This document shows positions 8,750-19,464 of a DNA stretch of 64,000 nucleotides, in pieces. Made by a program: the position numbers and the translations under genes. Each line of letters starts with the position of its first letter. The stretch's first letter is position 1. This DNA is from Actinoallomurus purpureus (GTDB taxonomy: Bacteria > Actinomycetota > Actinomycetes > Streptosporangiales > Streptosporangiaceae): NCBI RefSeq assembly GCF_024055795.1, contig NZ_JAMXMY010000012.1, positions 208,135 to 272,134 of the forward strand, read 5' to 3'. The notes under the pieces are model-generated. The model made no database searches. It saw only the letters and a program-made list of their open reading frames with translations, and was not told where the DNA came from.

Positions 8750-10216
8750 CTACAGCGGCCCGTGCGGACCCGGACCGTACGGGCCCGGCGGGGTGTCTTG
8801 GCCGCCGTACGGCGGAGTGTCCTGCGGACCGCGGCCGCCGTACGGCCCTGGCGTCCCCCGCCCGCCGTACGGCCCCGGCGTCCCCGGTCCGCCGTACGGC
8901 CCCGGCGTCCCCGGTCCGCCGTACGGCCCTGGCGTGCCCGGGCCGTACGGAGGCGCGCCCTGCGGCCCCTGCGGCCCGTAGGGTCCCGGCGCGTACGGGC
9001 CCGGCGGGGAGAACGGGCCGGGCGGTGGCGGGCCGTAGGACGGGCCCGGGTGGAGGAAGCCCGACTGGCCCTGTCCCGCCCACGGCGGCACCAGAGGTCG
9101 CGTCCGCCGGTCCTGGAACGCCTGGCGCGCCAGGTGCATGAGGTTCAGCAGGTCCTGGCGGCGGCGGTAGAACCACGCCGGTTCGGCGACCTGCCGCTCG
9201 GCCCGCTGGTGCAGCAGCGCCAGCTCCGTGGCGGCGAGCTGGTAGTCGGCCATCGCCCGTCCGGCCCGCGCCCCGCCGACCATGCGCGCCCACTGGCGCG
9301 CGCGGCGGCGCAGCTTGAGGTTGCCGAGCATGTGGACGTCCTGCGGCGTGACGAGCCCCGTGCCGGCGTACATCGGCAGGTGCCGCTGGATGAGGTGCAC
9401 GGTCTGGCGGCGCTCCCACCGGACGGTGACGATCAGCCCGATGAGGATGAGGAAGTCGATGCCGTAGGCGATCATCAGGCCCTTGAGGCCGAAGGCGGTG
9501 GAGAAGTTCCACGCGCCGTGGAGCAGCATCGCCATGCACAGCCCGACGACGGGCGCCACGACCCTGGCGGCGCCGCGATGCAGGGCGGCGTAGGCGACGC
9601 CCAGCCCGGTCATCGAGGTGAACAGCGGATGCCCGAACGGCGAGATCACCCCGCGCATGATGAACACGGCCTCGAGGTTGTGCTGGTGGAACGCCCGGAT
9701 GTAGTAGCCGACGTTCTCCATCATCGCGAAGCCGAGGGCGACCATGGCGGCGTAGATGATGCCGTCGGTGAGGCCGTCCAGCTCGTTGCGGCGGAACCAC
9801 AGGAAGCCGAAGAGCACCGCGCCCTTCAGCGACTCCTCGACCAGCGGCGCGCCGACGGAGGCGGTGACGAGCTCCCCCCGCTCGCCGAACACCGGCTTGG
9901 TCAGCAGTTCGTATCCGGCGGTGTTGAGGATGAGCGCCCCGAGCACCGCGACGCCGGCGCCCCACATGAAGGCGAACAGCAGGGCCCGCCACGGCTCGGG
10001 CTCGAGCCGGTCGAGGGTCAGGACGAGCGCGATCAGCAGGGGCACCGGGAGGATCGCCAGGACGAGCCCGACGATGAACGGCGCGCCGTTCATCGCGTCG
10101 AGGCCCAGGACGACGATCGCACAGGCCGACGAGACGACCAGTCCGATGATCAGGCCTACGGGTGCCCGGCCGGGCATCCGTCCTTCGAGGATCGCCTTGG
10201 GATCGACACGCGTCAT
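8750..10216 (-). CDS. PrsW-family intramembrane metalloprotease with proline/glycine repeat tail
   Basis: Multi-pass membrane protein of 488 residues. The PrsW core has the motifs expected for the family: VEESLKG with E127-E128, ENVGYY (E167), FGHPLF (H196) and a further His in LLHGAWN (H233). These should hold the catalytic zinc. PrsW members cleave anti-sigma factors in Bacillus; the target here is unknown. After about residue 395 the chain turns into a low-complexity Pro-Gly-Tyr tail, part of it four copies of a 9-residue unit (GPGTPGPYG-like), probably cytoplasmic or surface exposed. The start is ATG. It lies 16 bases downstream of ctaB on the same strand. Confidence 0.9.
   Translation of the reverse strand: MTRVDPKAILEGRMPGRAPVGLIIGLVVSSACAIVVLGLDAMNGAPFIVGLVLAILPVPLLIALVLTLDRLEPEPWRALLFAFMWGAGVAVLGALILNTAGYELLTKPVFGERGELVTASVGAPLVEESLKGAVLFGFLWFRRNELDGLTDGIIYAAMVALGFAMMENVGYYIRAFHQHNLEAVFIMRGVISPFGHPLFTSMTGLGVAYAALHRGAARVVAPVVGLCMAMLLHGAWNFSTAFGLKGLMIAYGIDFLILIGLIVTVRWERRQTVHLIQRHLPMYAGTGLVTPQDVHMLGNLKLRRRARQWARMVGGARAGRAMADYQLAATELALLHQRAERQVAEPAWFYRRRQDLLNLMHLARQAFQDRRTRPLVPPWAGQGQSGFLHPGPSYGPPPPGPFSPPGPYAPGPYGPQGPQGAPPYGPGTPGPYGGPGTPGPYGGPGTPGPYGGRGTPGPYGGRGPQDTPPYGGQDTPPGPYGPGPHGPL
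8835..8942. repeat. Four tandem 27-bp repeats coding the PrsW tail
   Basis: The T of the shared CCGTACGGCC core recurs at 8841, 8868, 8895 and 8922, an exact 27-bp period. The copies differ at only a few positions. The array stays in frame (9 residues per copy) and should expand or contract by slippage without frameshift. Confidence 0.85.
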
Positions 10217-10232
10217 GCCGCGAGGTTAACCG

Positions 10233-11177
10233 TCAGTGCAGCAGCGGGTCGATCGCCACGGCCAGGAAGAGCAGGGCCAGGTAGGCGTTGGACAGGTGGA
10301 AGTAGCGCATGGGCTTGAGCACCGGGCCGGTGATGCCCGCACGGACCCGGCCGAGCAGGCGGTACGCCTCGACGAGGCAGACGACACCGAGGACCGCGGC
10401 GGCGATCGGATAGAAGATCGTCGTGTGCGCGATCGGCCACAGCGCCAGCGAGCACGCCACGGTCGCCCAGGTGTAGACGATCACCTCGATCGCCACGCGC
10501 CGCTCGGTGGCCACGACGGGGAGCATCGGCACCTCGGCGGCCGCGTAGTCCTCGCGGTAGCGCATGGCCAGGGTCCAGGTGTGCGGCGGCGTCCAGAAGA
10601 ACACGACGAGGAACAGCACGACCGGGGTCCAGGACATGCCGTTGGTCAGCGCGGACCATCCGATCAGGACGGGCATGCACCCGGCGATCCCGCCCCAGAC
10701 GACGTTCTGCTTCGTGCGCCGCTTGAGCAGCATCGAATAGACGAAGACGTAGAACAGGATGGCGAAGACCGACATCCCGGCCGCGAACGGGTTGACCGCC
10801 AGGGCCAGGAAGACGGTGGACGCGACGGCGAGGGTGGTCCCGAAGACCAGGGTCTCCTTCGGCGTGACCTGCACCATCGGCAGGGGCCGGCGCCGGGTGC
10901 GGCGCATCTTCGCGTCGATGTCGCGGTCGATGTAGCAGTTGAGCGCGTTGGCGCTGCCCGCCGAGAGCATGCCGCCGACGAGGGTGGCGATGACGGGCCA
11001 CAGCGGCGGCAGGCCGTCGGCCGCGAGGAACATCACCGGCAGCGTCGTGATCAGCAGGAGTTCGATGATGCGCGGCTTGGTCAGCGCCACGTAGGCGCGG
11101 ACGAGCGCGCCGACCGGACGACGACCGGGCGTGGGCGGCGCTGGAGTCCTCGCCGGACGGTTGATGACCACCGTCAC
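10233..11177 (-). CDS. ctaB: Protoheme IX farnesyltransferase (heme O synthase)
   Basis: UbiA-superfamily membrane prenyltransferase of 314 residues that adds a farnesyl group to heme B to give heme O, on the path to heme A for aa3 oxidase. The first Asp-rich motif is in [15 protein letters not shown] with TRRRPLP after it, and the typical N-terminal [14 protein letters not shown] is present. It has about eight or nine membrane segments. The start is GTG. It faces away from tkt, the common ctaB/tkt arrangement in actinomycetes; ctaA is not in the intergenic region or elsewhere in the window. Confidence 0.95.
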   Translation of the reverse strand: MTVVINRPARTPAPPTPGRRPVGALVRAYVALTKPRIIELLLITTLPVMFLAADGLPPLWPVIATLVGGMLSAGSANALNCYIDRDIDAKMRRTRRRPLPMVQVTPKETLVFGTTLAVASTVFLALAVNPFAAGMSVFAILFYVFVYSMLLKRRTKQNVVWGGIAGCMPVLIGWSALTNGMSWTPVVLFLVVFFWTPPHTWTLAMRYREDYAAAEVPMLPVVATERRVAIEVIVYTWATVACSLALWPIAHTTIFYPIAAAVLGVVCLVEAYRLLGRVRAGITGPVLKPMRYFHLSNAYLALLFLAVAIDPLLH

Positions 11178-11541
11178 CGGATGTTCACCTGCGCGCTCAC
11201 GACGTTAAGGGACACTGTGTCTGATCCTCGGATTTCCTTGCCGCCAGTCGGCTGTGATCGGGCCGCCGCCCTATGGGCTGGACCGCGCAATCACTGTAAT
11301 GCCGGTCCCCGCCCACCCCGTCACCGGGGTGGGTGCGGCACAACGGGTTAAGCCCGGCATCTTAGGGAAATGCCGTACGAGGGTCGCGGCGTTGACGATG
11401 GAGGAACACCTGTCAAGCCGGTGGCGACGTGAGCGATAGGCTCACTACGGGCCCCGGCAGTGGCCTGGTCACGGGCTCTTTTCGGCTGGGGACGGGTCGC
11501 GGGGACACTGACACGTAGTCGAGAGGAGCCTGGAGCGTCTC
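11178..11541. other. Divergent ctaB/tkt promoter region
   Basis: A 364-bp stretch with no convincing gene. It contains a perfect 9-bp hairpin at 11312-11333 (CCCACCCCG, loop TCAC, CGGGGTGGG) and the tkt ribosome site GAGAGGAG near 11520. A 61-codon plus-strand frame at 11254-11439 has poor codon bias and I do not call it. Confidence 0.55.
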
Positions 11542-13662
11542 GTGAGTACGCATTCTGATAACTCATTCGAATGGACCGACCTGGACCGGCGGGCCGTGGA
11601 CGTCATCCGCGCGCTGGCCATGGACGCCGTCGAGGAGGCCGGCTCGGGCCACCCTGGCACGGCCATGAGCCTCGCTCCGGCCGCCTACCTGCTGTTCCAG
11701 CGGTTCCTGCGCCACGACCCGACCGACCCGAAGTGGCCGGGTCGGGACCGGTTCGTCCTCTCCGCCGGCCATTCCAGCCTGACGCTCTACATTCAGCTTT
11801 TCCTGTCGGGGTACGGGTTGTCGCTGGACGACCTGAAGGCGCTTCGCAAGTGGGGCAGCCAGACTCCCGGACACCCGGAGCACGGCCACACCCCGGGCGT
11901 CGAGACGACGACGGGGCCGCTGGGCCAGGGCCTGGGCAACGCCGTCGGCATGGCGATGGCCGCGCGCCGGGAGCGGGGGCTCTTCGACCCTGACACCGCG
12001 CCCCGGAAGAGCCCGTTCGACCACTACATCTGGGCCATCGCCTCCGACGGCGACATCGAGGAGGGCATCAGCCACGAGGCCAGCGCCCTCGCCGCACACC
12101 AGCGCCTCGGCAATCTCACCGTCATCTACGACGACAACCACATCTCGATCGAGGACGACACCGCGATCGCGCTGTCAGAGGACGTGGACGCGCGGTACCG
12201 GGCCTACGGCTGGCACGTGCAGCGGGTCGACTGGACCACCGACGGCGATTACCACGAGAACGTCGAGGCTCTGGCCCAGGCCTTGGAGGCCGCGAAGGCC
12301 GAGACCGACCGCCCGTCGTTCATCGCGCTCCGCACGATCATCGGCTGGCCGGCGCCGAACAAGAAGAACACCGGCAAGGCCCACGGCGCGGCGCTCGGTG
12401 AGGAGGAGGTCGCGGCGACCAAACGGATCCTCGGCCTGGACCCGGACGTGTCCTTCGACGTGCCCAAGGAGGTGCTCGCCCACTCGCGTGAGGTCATCAC
12501 GCGGGGCCGGGCGCTGCACGCCGAATGGGACCAGAAGTTCGCGGCCTGGCGCTCCGCCGATCCCGAGCGGGCCGCCGAGTTCGACCGGATCTCCGCCCGG
12601 CGGCTGCCGGACGGCTGGACGGCCAAGCTGCCGGAGTTCGAGAACGGCAAGCAGCTCGCCACCCGCGCGGCCTCCGGCGAGATCCTGTCCGCGATCGGCC
12701 CGGTCCTCCCCGAGCTGTGGGGAGGCTCCGCCGACCTGGCGGAGAGTAACCTCACCACAATGAAGGGCGAGCCGTCCTTCATCCCCGAGGAGTTCCAGAC
12801 CAAGGACTGGCCCGGCAACCGCTACGGCCGCACGTTGCACTTCGGCATCCGCGAGCACGCCATGGGCTCCATCCTCAACGGCATCGCCCTGCACGGCGGC
12901 ACCCGGCCCTACGGCGGCACGTTCCTGGTCTTCAGCGACTACATGCGCCCCGCCGTGCGCCTCGCGGCGCTGATGAAGCTGCCGGTGACGTACGTCTGGA
13001 CGCACGACTCGATCGGCCTTGGCGAGGACGGCCCGACGCACCAGCCGGTCGAGCACCTGTGGGCACTGCGCGCCATCCCCGGGCTTGACGTCGTCCGGCC
13101 GGCCGACGCGAACGAGACCGTCGTCGCCTGGCGCACGATCCTCGAGCACACGGACCGGCCCGCCGGCCTCTGCCTGAGCCGGCAGAAGCTGCCGGTGTTC
13201 GACCGCGGCGAGCTGGCGAGCGCCGAGGGCGTCGCCAAGGGCGGCTACATCCTCACGGAGGCGTCCGACTGCCAGCCGCACGTCATCCTGATCGCGACCG
13301 GCAGCGAGGTCGAGATCGCTGTGGAGGCACGCGAGATCCTGGAGGCCAAGGGCACGCCGACCCGGGTGGTCTCGATGCCCTGCGTCGAGTGGTTCCTGAG
13401 CCAGGATGAGGCCTACCGCAACCACGTCCTGCCGACTTCCGTCCGGGCCCGCGTCTCGGTCGAGGCGGGGATCGGCCTCGGCTGGCGGGCGTTCGTCGGC
13501 GACTACGGCGAATCGGTCAGCCTGGAGCACTTCGGCGCCTCCTCCGACTACAAGACCCTTTTCCAGCAGTTCGGCTTCACCGCCGACCGCGTCGTCGCCG
13601 CGGCCGGGTCCAGCCTGATCAAGGCGGGCATCGGCGGGCGTGGTGAAACGACCGGTAACTGA
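11542..13662 (+). CDS. tkt: Transketolase
   Basis: Thiamine-diphosphate enzyme of 706 residues that moves two-carbon units between sugar phosphates in the non-oxidative pentose phosphate pathway. The substrate His is in [13 protein letters not shown], and the diphosphate/Mg site in [13 protein letters not shown] with YDDN after it. The C-terminal pyrimidine-binding domain has [16 protein letters not shown], which contains the catalytic Glu. Full length for the family. The start is GTG, with GAGAGGAG upstream. First gene of the co-directional pentose phosphate cluster; tal follows after 8 bases. Confidence 0.97.
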   Translation: MSTHSDNSFEWTDLDRRAVDVIRALAMDAVEEAGSGHPGTAMSLAPAAYLLFQRFLRHDPTDPKWPGRDRFVLSAGHSSLTLYIQLFLSGYGLSLDDLKALRKWGSQTPGHPEHGHTPGVETTTGPLGQGLGNAVGMAMAARRERGLFDPDTAPRKSPFDHYIWAIASDGDIEEGISHEASALAAHQRLGNLTVIYDDNHISIEDDTAIALSEDVDARYRAYGWHVQRVDWTTDGDYHENVEALAQALEAAKAETDRPSFIALRTIIGWPAPNKKNTGKAHGAALGEEEVAATKRILGLDPDVSFDVPKEVLAHSREVITRGRALHAEWDQKFAAWRSADPERAAEFDRISARRLPDGWTAKLPEFENGKQLATRAASGEILSAIGPVLPELWGGSADLAESNLTTMKGEPSFIPEEFQTKDWPGNRYGRTLHFGIREHAMGSILNGIALHGGTRPYGGTFLVFSDYMRPAVRLAALMKLPVTYVWTHDSIGLGEDGPTHQPVEHLWALRAIPGLDVVRPADANETVVAWRTILEHTDRPAGLCLSRQKLPVFDRGELASAEGVAKGGYILTEASDCQPHVILIATGSEVEIAVEAREILEAKGTPTRVVSMPCVEWFLSQDEAYRNHVLPTSVRARVSVEAGIGLGWRAFVGDYGESVSLEHFGASSDYKTLFQQFGFTADRVVAAAGSSLIKAGIGGRGETTGN

Positions 13663-13670
13663 GGAGAGAC

Positions 13671-14768
13671 ATGAGTGACATCCTGAAGAAGCTCTCGGAC
13701 GAGGGCGTGTCCATCTGGCTGGACGACATCAGCCGGGAGCGCCTGAGCACGGGCAACCTCGAGGCCCTGATCCGCGAGAAGCACGTCGTGGGCGTGACTT
13801 CGAACCCGACGATCTTCTCCAAGGCGCTGAGCCAGGGCTCGGCGTACGACGAGCAGGTCCGTGACCTCGCCGTCCGCGGTGTCGACGTCGAGGAGGCCTC
13901 CCGGGCCATCACGACGTACGACATCCGCTGGGCCGCCGACGTGCTGCGCCCGGTCTACGACCGCACCGAGGGTCTCGACGGCCGGGTGTCGATCGAGGTC
14001 GACCCGCGGCTGGCACACGAGTCCGAGAGGACCGCGGCCGAGGCCAGGGCGCTGTGGTGGCTGGTCGACCGGCCGAACGTCTACATCAAGATCCCGGCGA
14101 CGCTCGCGGGCCTGCCCGCGATCACCGAGACGCTGGCGCAGGGGATCAGCGTGAACGTCACCCTGATCTTCTCGCTGGAGCGGTACGGCCAGGTCATCGA
14201 CGCCTTCTTCGAGGGACTGGAGAAGGCGCGCGCCAACGGGCACGACCTGTCGAAGATCGCGTCGGTCGCGTCGTTCTTCGTCAGCCGCGTCGACACCGAG
14301 ATCGACAAGCGTCTCGACAAGCTGGGCCGTTCGAACCTGGCCGGTAAGGCGGGCATCGCCAACGCCCGGCTCGCGTACGCGCTGTACGAGGAGAAGTTCG
14401 GCACCGACCAGTGGAAGGCGCTCAAGGACGCGGGCGCCCGCGTCCAGCGTCCGCTGTGGGCGTCGACCGGCGTGAAGAACCCGGACTACTCCGACACGAT
14501 GTACGTCGACCAGCTGGTGGCTCCCGACACGGTCAACACCATGCCGGAGGCGACCCTCGACGCGGTCGCCGACCACGGCGACATCCGCGGCGACACGGTC
14601 CGGCCCTTCTACGAGGACGCCCGTACCCACATGGCCGCCCTCAAGGAGGCCGGCGTCGACTACGACGACGTGGTGCGGGTCCTCGAGGAGGAGGGCGTCG
14701 AGAAGTTCGAGGCGTCCTGGACCGAGCTGCTCGACACGATCAAGGGCGAGCTGCGGGACAAGGCCTGA
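13671..14768 (+). CDS. tal: Transaldolase
   Basis: Enzyme of 365 residues moving dihydroxyacetone units between sugar phosphates, partner of transketolase. It is the longer actinobacterial type: N-terminal [28 protein letters not shown], and the Schiff-base Lys in VYIKIPAT. The ATG is preceded by GAGGAGAG only two bases after the tkt stop, so tkt and tal are co-translated. A hairpin follows its stop. Confidence 0.97.
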   Translation: MSDILKKLSDEGVSIWLDDISRERLSTGNLEALIREKHVVGVTSNPTIFSKALSQGSAYDEQVRDLAVRGVDVEEASRAITTYDIRWAADVLRPVYDRTEGLDGRVSIEVDPRLAHESERTAAEARALWWLVDRPNVYIKIPATLAGLPAITETLAQGISVNVTLIFSLERYGQVIDAFFEGLEKARANGHDLSKIASVASFFVSRVDTEIDKRLDKLGRSNLAGKAGIANARLAYALYEEKFGTDQWKALKDAGARVQRPLWASTGVKNPDYSDTMYVDQLVAPDTVNTMPEATLDAVADHGDIRGDTVRPFYEDARTHMAALKEAGVDYDDVVRVLEEEGVEKFEASWTELLDTIKGELRDKA

Positions 14769-14779
14769 TCGACGGCGCG

Positions 14780-14823
14780 TGCCCGTCCGGTCCACCTTCA
14801 CAGGGCGGAATCGGGCGGGCACT
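14780..14823 (+). terminator. Hairpin after tal
   Basis: GTGCCCGTCCG pairs with CGGGCGGGCAC (11 bp, one G-U) around a 22-base loop, 12 bases past the tal stop. It may end or attenuate tkt-tal transcription before pgi. Confidence 0.45.
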
Positions 14824-14923
14824 ATCCGTTATAGCACCTGTACTGTGAGTGACACGCGCCGAACCGGGTATCCCCCGGCCGGATGCGAGAAACGAACCAG
14901 GACACGCCACTGCAGGAGACGCC

Positions 14924-16546
14924 GTGACCTTGCGAGTGACCGCCGGACGCGTGTCCGTGACCGTCCAGGGCGACGCCGTCGAGCGCACCGACAGGGCCCT
15001 GGAGCGCCTGACGTACGACGGCGTGCCGGTGGCGCTCATGGCCAAGAACGCCAGCCTGTGGGGGCCGGACGCGGCGGACCGGGCGGCCGGGCGGCTCGGC
15101 TGGATCGACGCGCCGGAGACGTCCCGCCGCCTGCTTCCCGAGCTGTCCGAGGTTGCGGGTCGCCTCGCGGGCCTGGACCGCGTCGTGCTCGCCGGGATGG
15201 GCGGTTCCGTGCGGGCCGCCGAGATGTTCGCCCGGGCGCACGGCGCGGACCTGACGGTGCTCGACACCGCCGACCCGCACGAGGTGCGCCGCGCGCTCGA
15301 CGACCGGCTGGACCGCACGGTCCTGGTCGTGTCGAGCAAGAGCGGCCGCACCGTCGAGACCGACGGCCTGCGCCGGATCTTCGAGCGCGCGTTCCAGGCA
15401 CGGGGCGCCGACCCGGCGGAGCGGATCGTCGTCGTCACCGACCCGGGCTCGCCGCTGGAGACCCGGGCCAAGGAGGCCGGCCACCGGGTGGTCCTGTCCG
15501 ACCCGGACGTGAACGGCCGGTTCGGGGCGCTGTCGGCGTCGGGGCTCCTTCCAGCGGCGCTGTGCGGAGTGGACCTGGAGCGGCTGCTCGACGAGGCCGC
15601 CGCGATCCTGCCCGCCCTGCGCCTGCCGTACGACAATCCGGGCCTGGCGCTCGGCGCTGCGCTGGGCGCCGCCGCCTCCCATGGCCGGGACAAGCTGATC
15701 ATCGCCGACAACGGATCGGGCGCCCCCGACCTCGCCGGCTGGGTGGAGCAGCTGGTCGCCACGGTGACGGGCAAGGACGGCAGGGGCGTCCTGCCGGTCG
15801 TCGTCGAGGACGTGACCGCCCCGGGGTTCGGCGGGGGCGGCGACCGGTGGTCCCTGGCGCTGGGCGACCGGGCCGGCGACGCCGGACTCGTGGTGTCCGG
15901 CCCGCTCGGCGCGCAGGTTCCGCTGTGGGAGTACGCCATGGCCGTGGCCGCCCGGGTCATCGGCGTCGATCCGTTCGACGAGCCCGCGCTGCGCGAGTCA
16001 CGGGGCGCGGTCGCGGCCCTGCTGCGCGGTTCGGAGGACGGCGACGCCCCCACGCTCATCTCCGGCCGGCCGGTGCTGGTGGACGGCCACGTCGAGGTGC
16101 ACGGCGCCTCGGACCTGTTCCACGGCGTCAAGGACCTGCGCGGCGCCCTCGAGGCGGTGATCCGCGCGGTCCGCGACCGCGGGTATCTCACGGTGGCCGC
16201 CCACCTGGACCGGGTCGGAGACGCCGCCGCCGCGCGCGTGCGGCCGCTGCTCGCCCGGCGTCTCCGCGAGGCCCCGGTCGGCTTCGGATGGGGCTCGCGG
16301 GTCCTGCACTCCACCGGCCAGGCCCACAAGGACGGTCCCCCGACCGGCGTGGTCCTCCAGATCACCGGCGCGGTCGAGGAGGACCTCGAGGTGCCCGGCC
16401 GGCCGTACGGACTGAAGGCGCTGCAGCTCGCGCAGGCGTTCGGCGACCTGCGGGCGCTGCGTGCCCGGGGCCGCCCGGCCGTGCGCCTGCACCTACGGGA
16501 CCGCGCGGCGGGCATCGCCCAGCTGGAGAGCGCCCTCGGCGACTGA
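14924..16546 (+). CDS. pgi: Glucose-6-phosphate isomerase
   Basis: Interconverts glucose 6-phosphate and fructose 6-phosphate, feeding carbon between glycolysis and the pentose phosphate branch. The 540-residue protein is of the actinobacterial type found in zwf-opcA clusters. It has two SIS sugar-isomerase folds; the phosphate loop is VVSSKSGRTVETDGLR, with a C-terminal STGQAHKDGPP. GTG 14924 was chosen because AGGAG is five bases upstream; the in-frame GTG at 14849 would add 25 residues of non-conserved sequence. Its position between tal and zwf supports the assignment. Confidence 0.9.
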   Translation: MTLRVTAGRVSVTVQGDAVERTDRALERLTYDGVPVALMAKNASLWGPDAADRAAGRLGWIDAPETSRRLLPELSEVAGRLAGLDRVVLAGMGGSVRAAEMFARAHGADLTVLDTADPHEVRRALDDRLDRTVLVVSSKSGRTVETDGLRRIFERAFQARGADPAERIVVVTDPGSPLETRAKEAGHRVVLSDPDVNGRFGALSASGLLPAALCGVDLERLLDEAAAILPALRLPYDNPGLALGAALGAAASHGRDKLIIADNGSGAPDLAGWVEQLVATVTGKDGRGVLPVVVEDVTAPGFGGGGDRWSLALGDRAGDAGLVVSGPLGAQVPLWEYAMAVAARVIGVDPFDEPALRESRGAVAALLRGSEDGDAPTLISGRPVLVDGHVEVHGASDLFHGVKDLRGALEAVIRAVRDRGYLTVAAHLDRVGDAAAARVRPLLARRLREAPVGFGWGSRVLHSTGQAHKDGPPTGVVLQITGAVEEDLEVPGRPYGLKALQLAQAFGDLRALRARGRPAVRLHLRDRAAGIAQLESALGD

Positions 16547-16939
16547 GGGGAGGCCGGACATGCCATCCTGGGACCTGACCGGGTTTTCGCCTTTACGGCA
16601 CGTTCCACCCCGGCGGGCGACATCTCCTGGAACGATCGAAGTATCACGGCATTTCGATTGGCCGGGCATGCCGCGGAGAAGGAAGCATTCGAGGGGCGGG
16701 AAACCGGACCGTGTGGATCCTCCGATGTCGGGAAGATCGCGCAGGCCACGACGGTTACCGAAGGTGGTCATCGGCTCATCGGAGCGCGGATGGCCGGCCT
16801 GAGAACGAGAGTACGACCGCTGAGGCGGACAGCTAGGAAGGACAGGGAAGTTGGGCATGAGATGGCCCACCGGGACGATCGGGGCGCCGCCACGAACTCC
16901 CTGTGAAGAACACGAAGCCGACGGGAACGGAGACATGCG
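16547..16939. other. Intergenic region pgi-zwf
   Basis: 393 bp without a gene I can support. The longest plus frames (16560-16802 and 16658-16906) are Arg-rich with poor third-position bias. The region probably holds a separate promoter for zwf-opcA-pgl. I see no strong hairpin or dyad. Confidence 0.5.
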
Positions 16940-18475
16940 ATGAAGAGGGCTCAGCAGCCACTCAACCCGCTCCGCGATCCCCGGGACAAACGGCTGCCGC
17001 GGGTGGCCGGGCCGTGTGTGCTCGTGCTGTTCGGCGTCACCGGTGATCTGTCCCGGAAGAAGTTGCTGCCCGCCATCTACGACCTGGCCAACCGCGGCCT
17101 GCTGCCACCGGGCTTCTCGCTCGTCGGCTTCGCCCGCCGCGACTGGGCGCACCAGGACTTCCGGCAGCTCGCGCACGACGCGGTGAAGGAGCACGCCCGC
17201 ACGCCGTTCCGCGAGGACGTCTGGAACCAGCTCGCCGAGGGCATCCACTTCGTTCCGGGCACGTTCGACGACCCGGGGGCGTTCGAGGCTCTCGCCATGG
17301 CGGTCAAAGAGCTCGACGAGCAGCGCGGTACCGGCGGGAACTACGCGTTCTACCTGTCGATCCCGCCGAAGTTCTTCCAGGACGTCGTCAAACAGCTGCA
17401 GGCCAGCGGGCTGTCGCAGCCCTCGGAGGGCTCCTGGCGCCGCGTCGTGATCGAGAAGCCCTTCGGTCACGACCTGGCCAGTGCGCAGGAACTCAACTCG
17501 ATCCTGCACGAGGTCTTCCCCGAGGAGTCGATCTTCCGGATCGACCACTACCTCGGCAAGGAGACGGTGCAGAACATCCTGGCGCTGCGGTTCGCCAATA
17601 ACCTGTTCGAGCCGCTCTGGAACCGCTCCTATGTCGACCACGTGCAGATCACGATGGCCGAGGACATCGGCATCGGCGGGCGCGCCGGCTACTTCGACGG
17701 CGTCGGCGCCGCGCGGGACGTCATCCAGAACCACCTGCTGCAGCTGCTCGCGCTGACCGCGATGGAAGAGCCCGTATCGTTCGCGGCGGAGTCCGTACGC
17801 GCGGAGAAGGCGAAGGTCCTGTCGGCCGTCCGCCTACCGGATGACCTGGGCACCTACACCGTGCGAGGGCAGTACGCCGCCGGCTGGCAGGGCGGTGTCA
17901 AGGTGCGCGGCTACCACGAGGAGGAGGGCATCCCGCCGAACTCCCGTACCGACACCTACGCCGCGATCCGCCTGGACGTCGACACACGCCGCTGGGCGGG
18001 CGTGCCGTTCTACCTGCGGACCGGCAAGCGGCTGACCCGCCGCGCCACCGAGGTCGCGCTCATCTTCCAGCGCGCCCCGCACCTGCCGTTCGCCGCCACG
18101 GACACCGAGGAGCTCGGCCAGAACGCCCTGGTCATCCGCGTGCAGCCGGACGAGGGCGTGACGATGCGGTTCGGCTCGAAGGTGCCCGGGACCTCGATGG
18201 AGGTCCGGGACGTCAACATGGACTTCGACTACGGCGAGTCGTTCACCGAGTCCTCCCCCGAGGCGTACGAGCGCCTGCTGCTCGACGTGCTCATCGGCGA
18301 CCCGCCACTGTTCCCCCGCCAGGAGGAGGTCGAGCTGTCCTGGGAGATCCTCGACCCGATCGAGGAGTACTGGGACAGGCACGGCAAGCCCGAGCTGTAC
18401 AAGTCGGGCGGCTGGGGGCCGAAGGCCGCGGACGAGATGATGGCCCGCGACGGCCGGGCGTGGAGGCGACTCTGA
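16940..18475 (+). CDS. zwf: Glucose-6-phosphate 1-dehydrogenase
   Basis: First enzyme of the oxidative pentose phosphate pathway, making NADPH and 6-phosphogluconolactone; 511 residues. The coenzyme fold is [19 protein letters not shown], the substrate/catalytic motif RIDHYLGKE, and IEKPFGHD is present. The last bases of the stop overlap the opcA ATG (TGATG). It acts in the same short pathway as pgl, two genes on. Confidence 0.98.
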   Translation: MKRAQQPLNPLRDPRDKRLPRVAGPCVLVLFGVTGDLSRKKLLPAIYDLANRGLLPPGFSLVGFARRDWAHQDFRQLAHDAVKEHARTPFREDVWNQLAEGIHFVPGTFDDPGAFEALAMAVKELDEQRGTGGNYAFYLSIPPKFFQDVVKQLQASGLSQPSEGSWRRVVIEKPFGHDLASAQELNSILHEVFPEESIFRIDHYLGKETVQNILALRFANNLFEPLWNRSYVDHVQITMAEDIGIGGRAGYFDGVGAARDVIQNHLLQLLALTAMEEPVSFAAESVRAEKAKVLSAVRLPDDLGTYTVRGQYAAGWQGGVKVRGYHEEEGIPPNSRTDTYAAIRLDVDTRRWAGVPFYLRTGKRLTRRATEVALIFQRAPHLPFAATDTEELGQNALVIRVQPDEGVTMRFGSKVPGTSMEVRDVNMDFDYGESFTESSPEAYERLLLDVLIGDPPLFPRQEEVELSWEILDPIEEYWDRHGKPELYKSGGWGPKAADEMMARDGRAWRRL

Positions 18476-19464
18476 TGAACATCGATCTCACCAACACCAC
18501 CACCCGGAAGATCCAGGACGCGCTCAGCGCGGCCCGGCACCGGATGGGCGGTCCCGCCACCGGGAAGGTCCTGACCCTCGTCATCTTCACCGACGAGGGA
18601 GCGCAGTACGACGCCGTGCGCGCCTCCACGGAGGCCGCCCGCGAGCACCCCTGCCGCATCATCGCGGTCATCGCCCGCAGCCCGCATGGCGAGTCACGGC
18701 TCGACGCCGAGGTGCGCGTCGGCGAGACGGGGCCCGGCGAGACCGTGATCCTGCGGCTGTACGGCCAGCTCATCGAGCACGCCGACTCGGTGGTGCTGCC
18801 GCTGCTGGTCCCCGACACGCCGGTCGTGACGTGGTGGCCCGGCGCGGCCCCGCGCAAGCCCGCCGACGAGCCGCTCGGCGCGCTCGCTCAGCGCCGCGTC
18901 ACCGACGCCAGGGGCGGCACCGATCCGATCGGAACGCTGACCCGGCTGGCCCAGGGGCACGAGCCCGGCGACACCGACCTCGCCTGGACGCGGATCACCC
19001 CGTGGCGCACGCTGCTGGCCGCGATCCTCGACCAGCCTCGCGAGGACATCACCGGTGTGATCGTCGAGGCCGAGCCGCAGAATCCCAGCGCCGCGCTGCT
19101 CGCCGCATGGCTGTCGGTACGTCTCGCCATCCCGTCCACCCTGACCGAGTCGCACGGGCCGGGCATCACCGCCGTACGCCTCACCACGACCGACGGCGAC
19201 GTCGCGATCACCCGCCCCGACGGCCGCCTGGCGACGCTGTCCCGGCCCGACCAGCCGGACCGTCAGGTGGCGCTGCACCGGCGGCCGACGTCCGAGCTGC
19301 TGGCCGAGGAACTGCGCCGTCTGGACCCGGACGAGGTCTACCGCGACGCGGTGCTGCGGTGCGCCAAGGGAATCGACGGGCCCTCCGCGGCACCCGCCGT
19401 GACGGCCGCCGCGCCGGCTCCGGCGAAGGCCACGCGCGGGGCGGCCAGGGGCGAGAAGTCGTGA
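18475..19464 (+). CDS. opcA: Glucose-6-phosphate dehydrogenase assembly protein
   Basis: Cofactor protein of 329 residues needed for assembly or full activity of G6PDH in cyanobacteria and actinobacteria. It matches the OpcA family in length, in VVTWWPGAAP and in WTRITPWRTLLAAILD. The ATG overlaps the zwf stop by one base; its own TGA overlaps the next GTG (GTGA), so zwf, opcA and pgl form a translationally coupled unit. The last 25 or so residues are a basic Ala-rich tail of no known role. Confidence 0.95.
   Translation: MNIDLTNTTTRKIQDALSAARHRMGGPATGKVLTLVIFTDEGAQYDAVRASTEAAREHPCRIIAVIARSPHGESRLDAEVRVGETGPGETVILRLYGQLIEHADSVVLPLLVPDTPVVTWWPGAAPRKPADEPLGALAQRRVTDARGGTDPIGTLTRLAQGHEPGDTDLAWTRITPWRTLLAAILDQPREDITGVIVEAEPQNPSAALLAAWLSVRLAIPSTLTESHGPGITAVRLTTTDGDVAITRPDGRLATLSRPDQPDRQVALHRRPTSELLAEELRRLDPDEVYRDAVLRCAKGIDGPSAAPAVTAAAPAPAKATRGAARGEKS

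Noticed and set aside
8835..8942. Short array that could look like CRISPR repeats
   Set aside because: The units abut with no spacers and code an in-frame protein repeat.
11254..11439. 61-codon ORF in the ctaB/tkt interval
   Set aside because: Weak codon bias; overlaps the expected divergent promoters.
16560..16802. Possible small gene between pgi and zwf
   Set aside because: Arg/Pro-rich, poor third-position bias, no ribosome site and no recognisable family.
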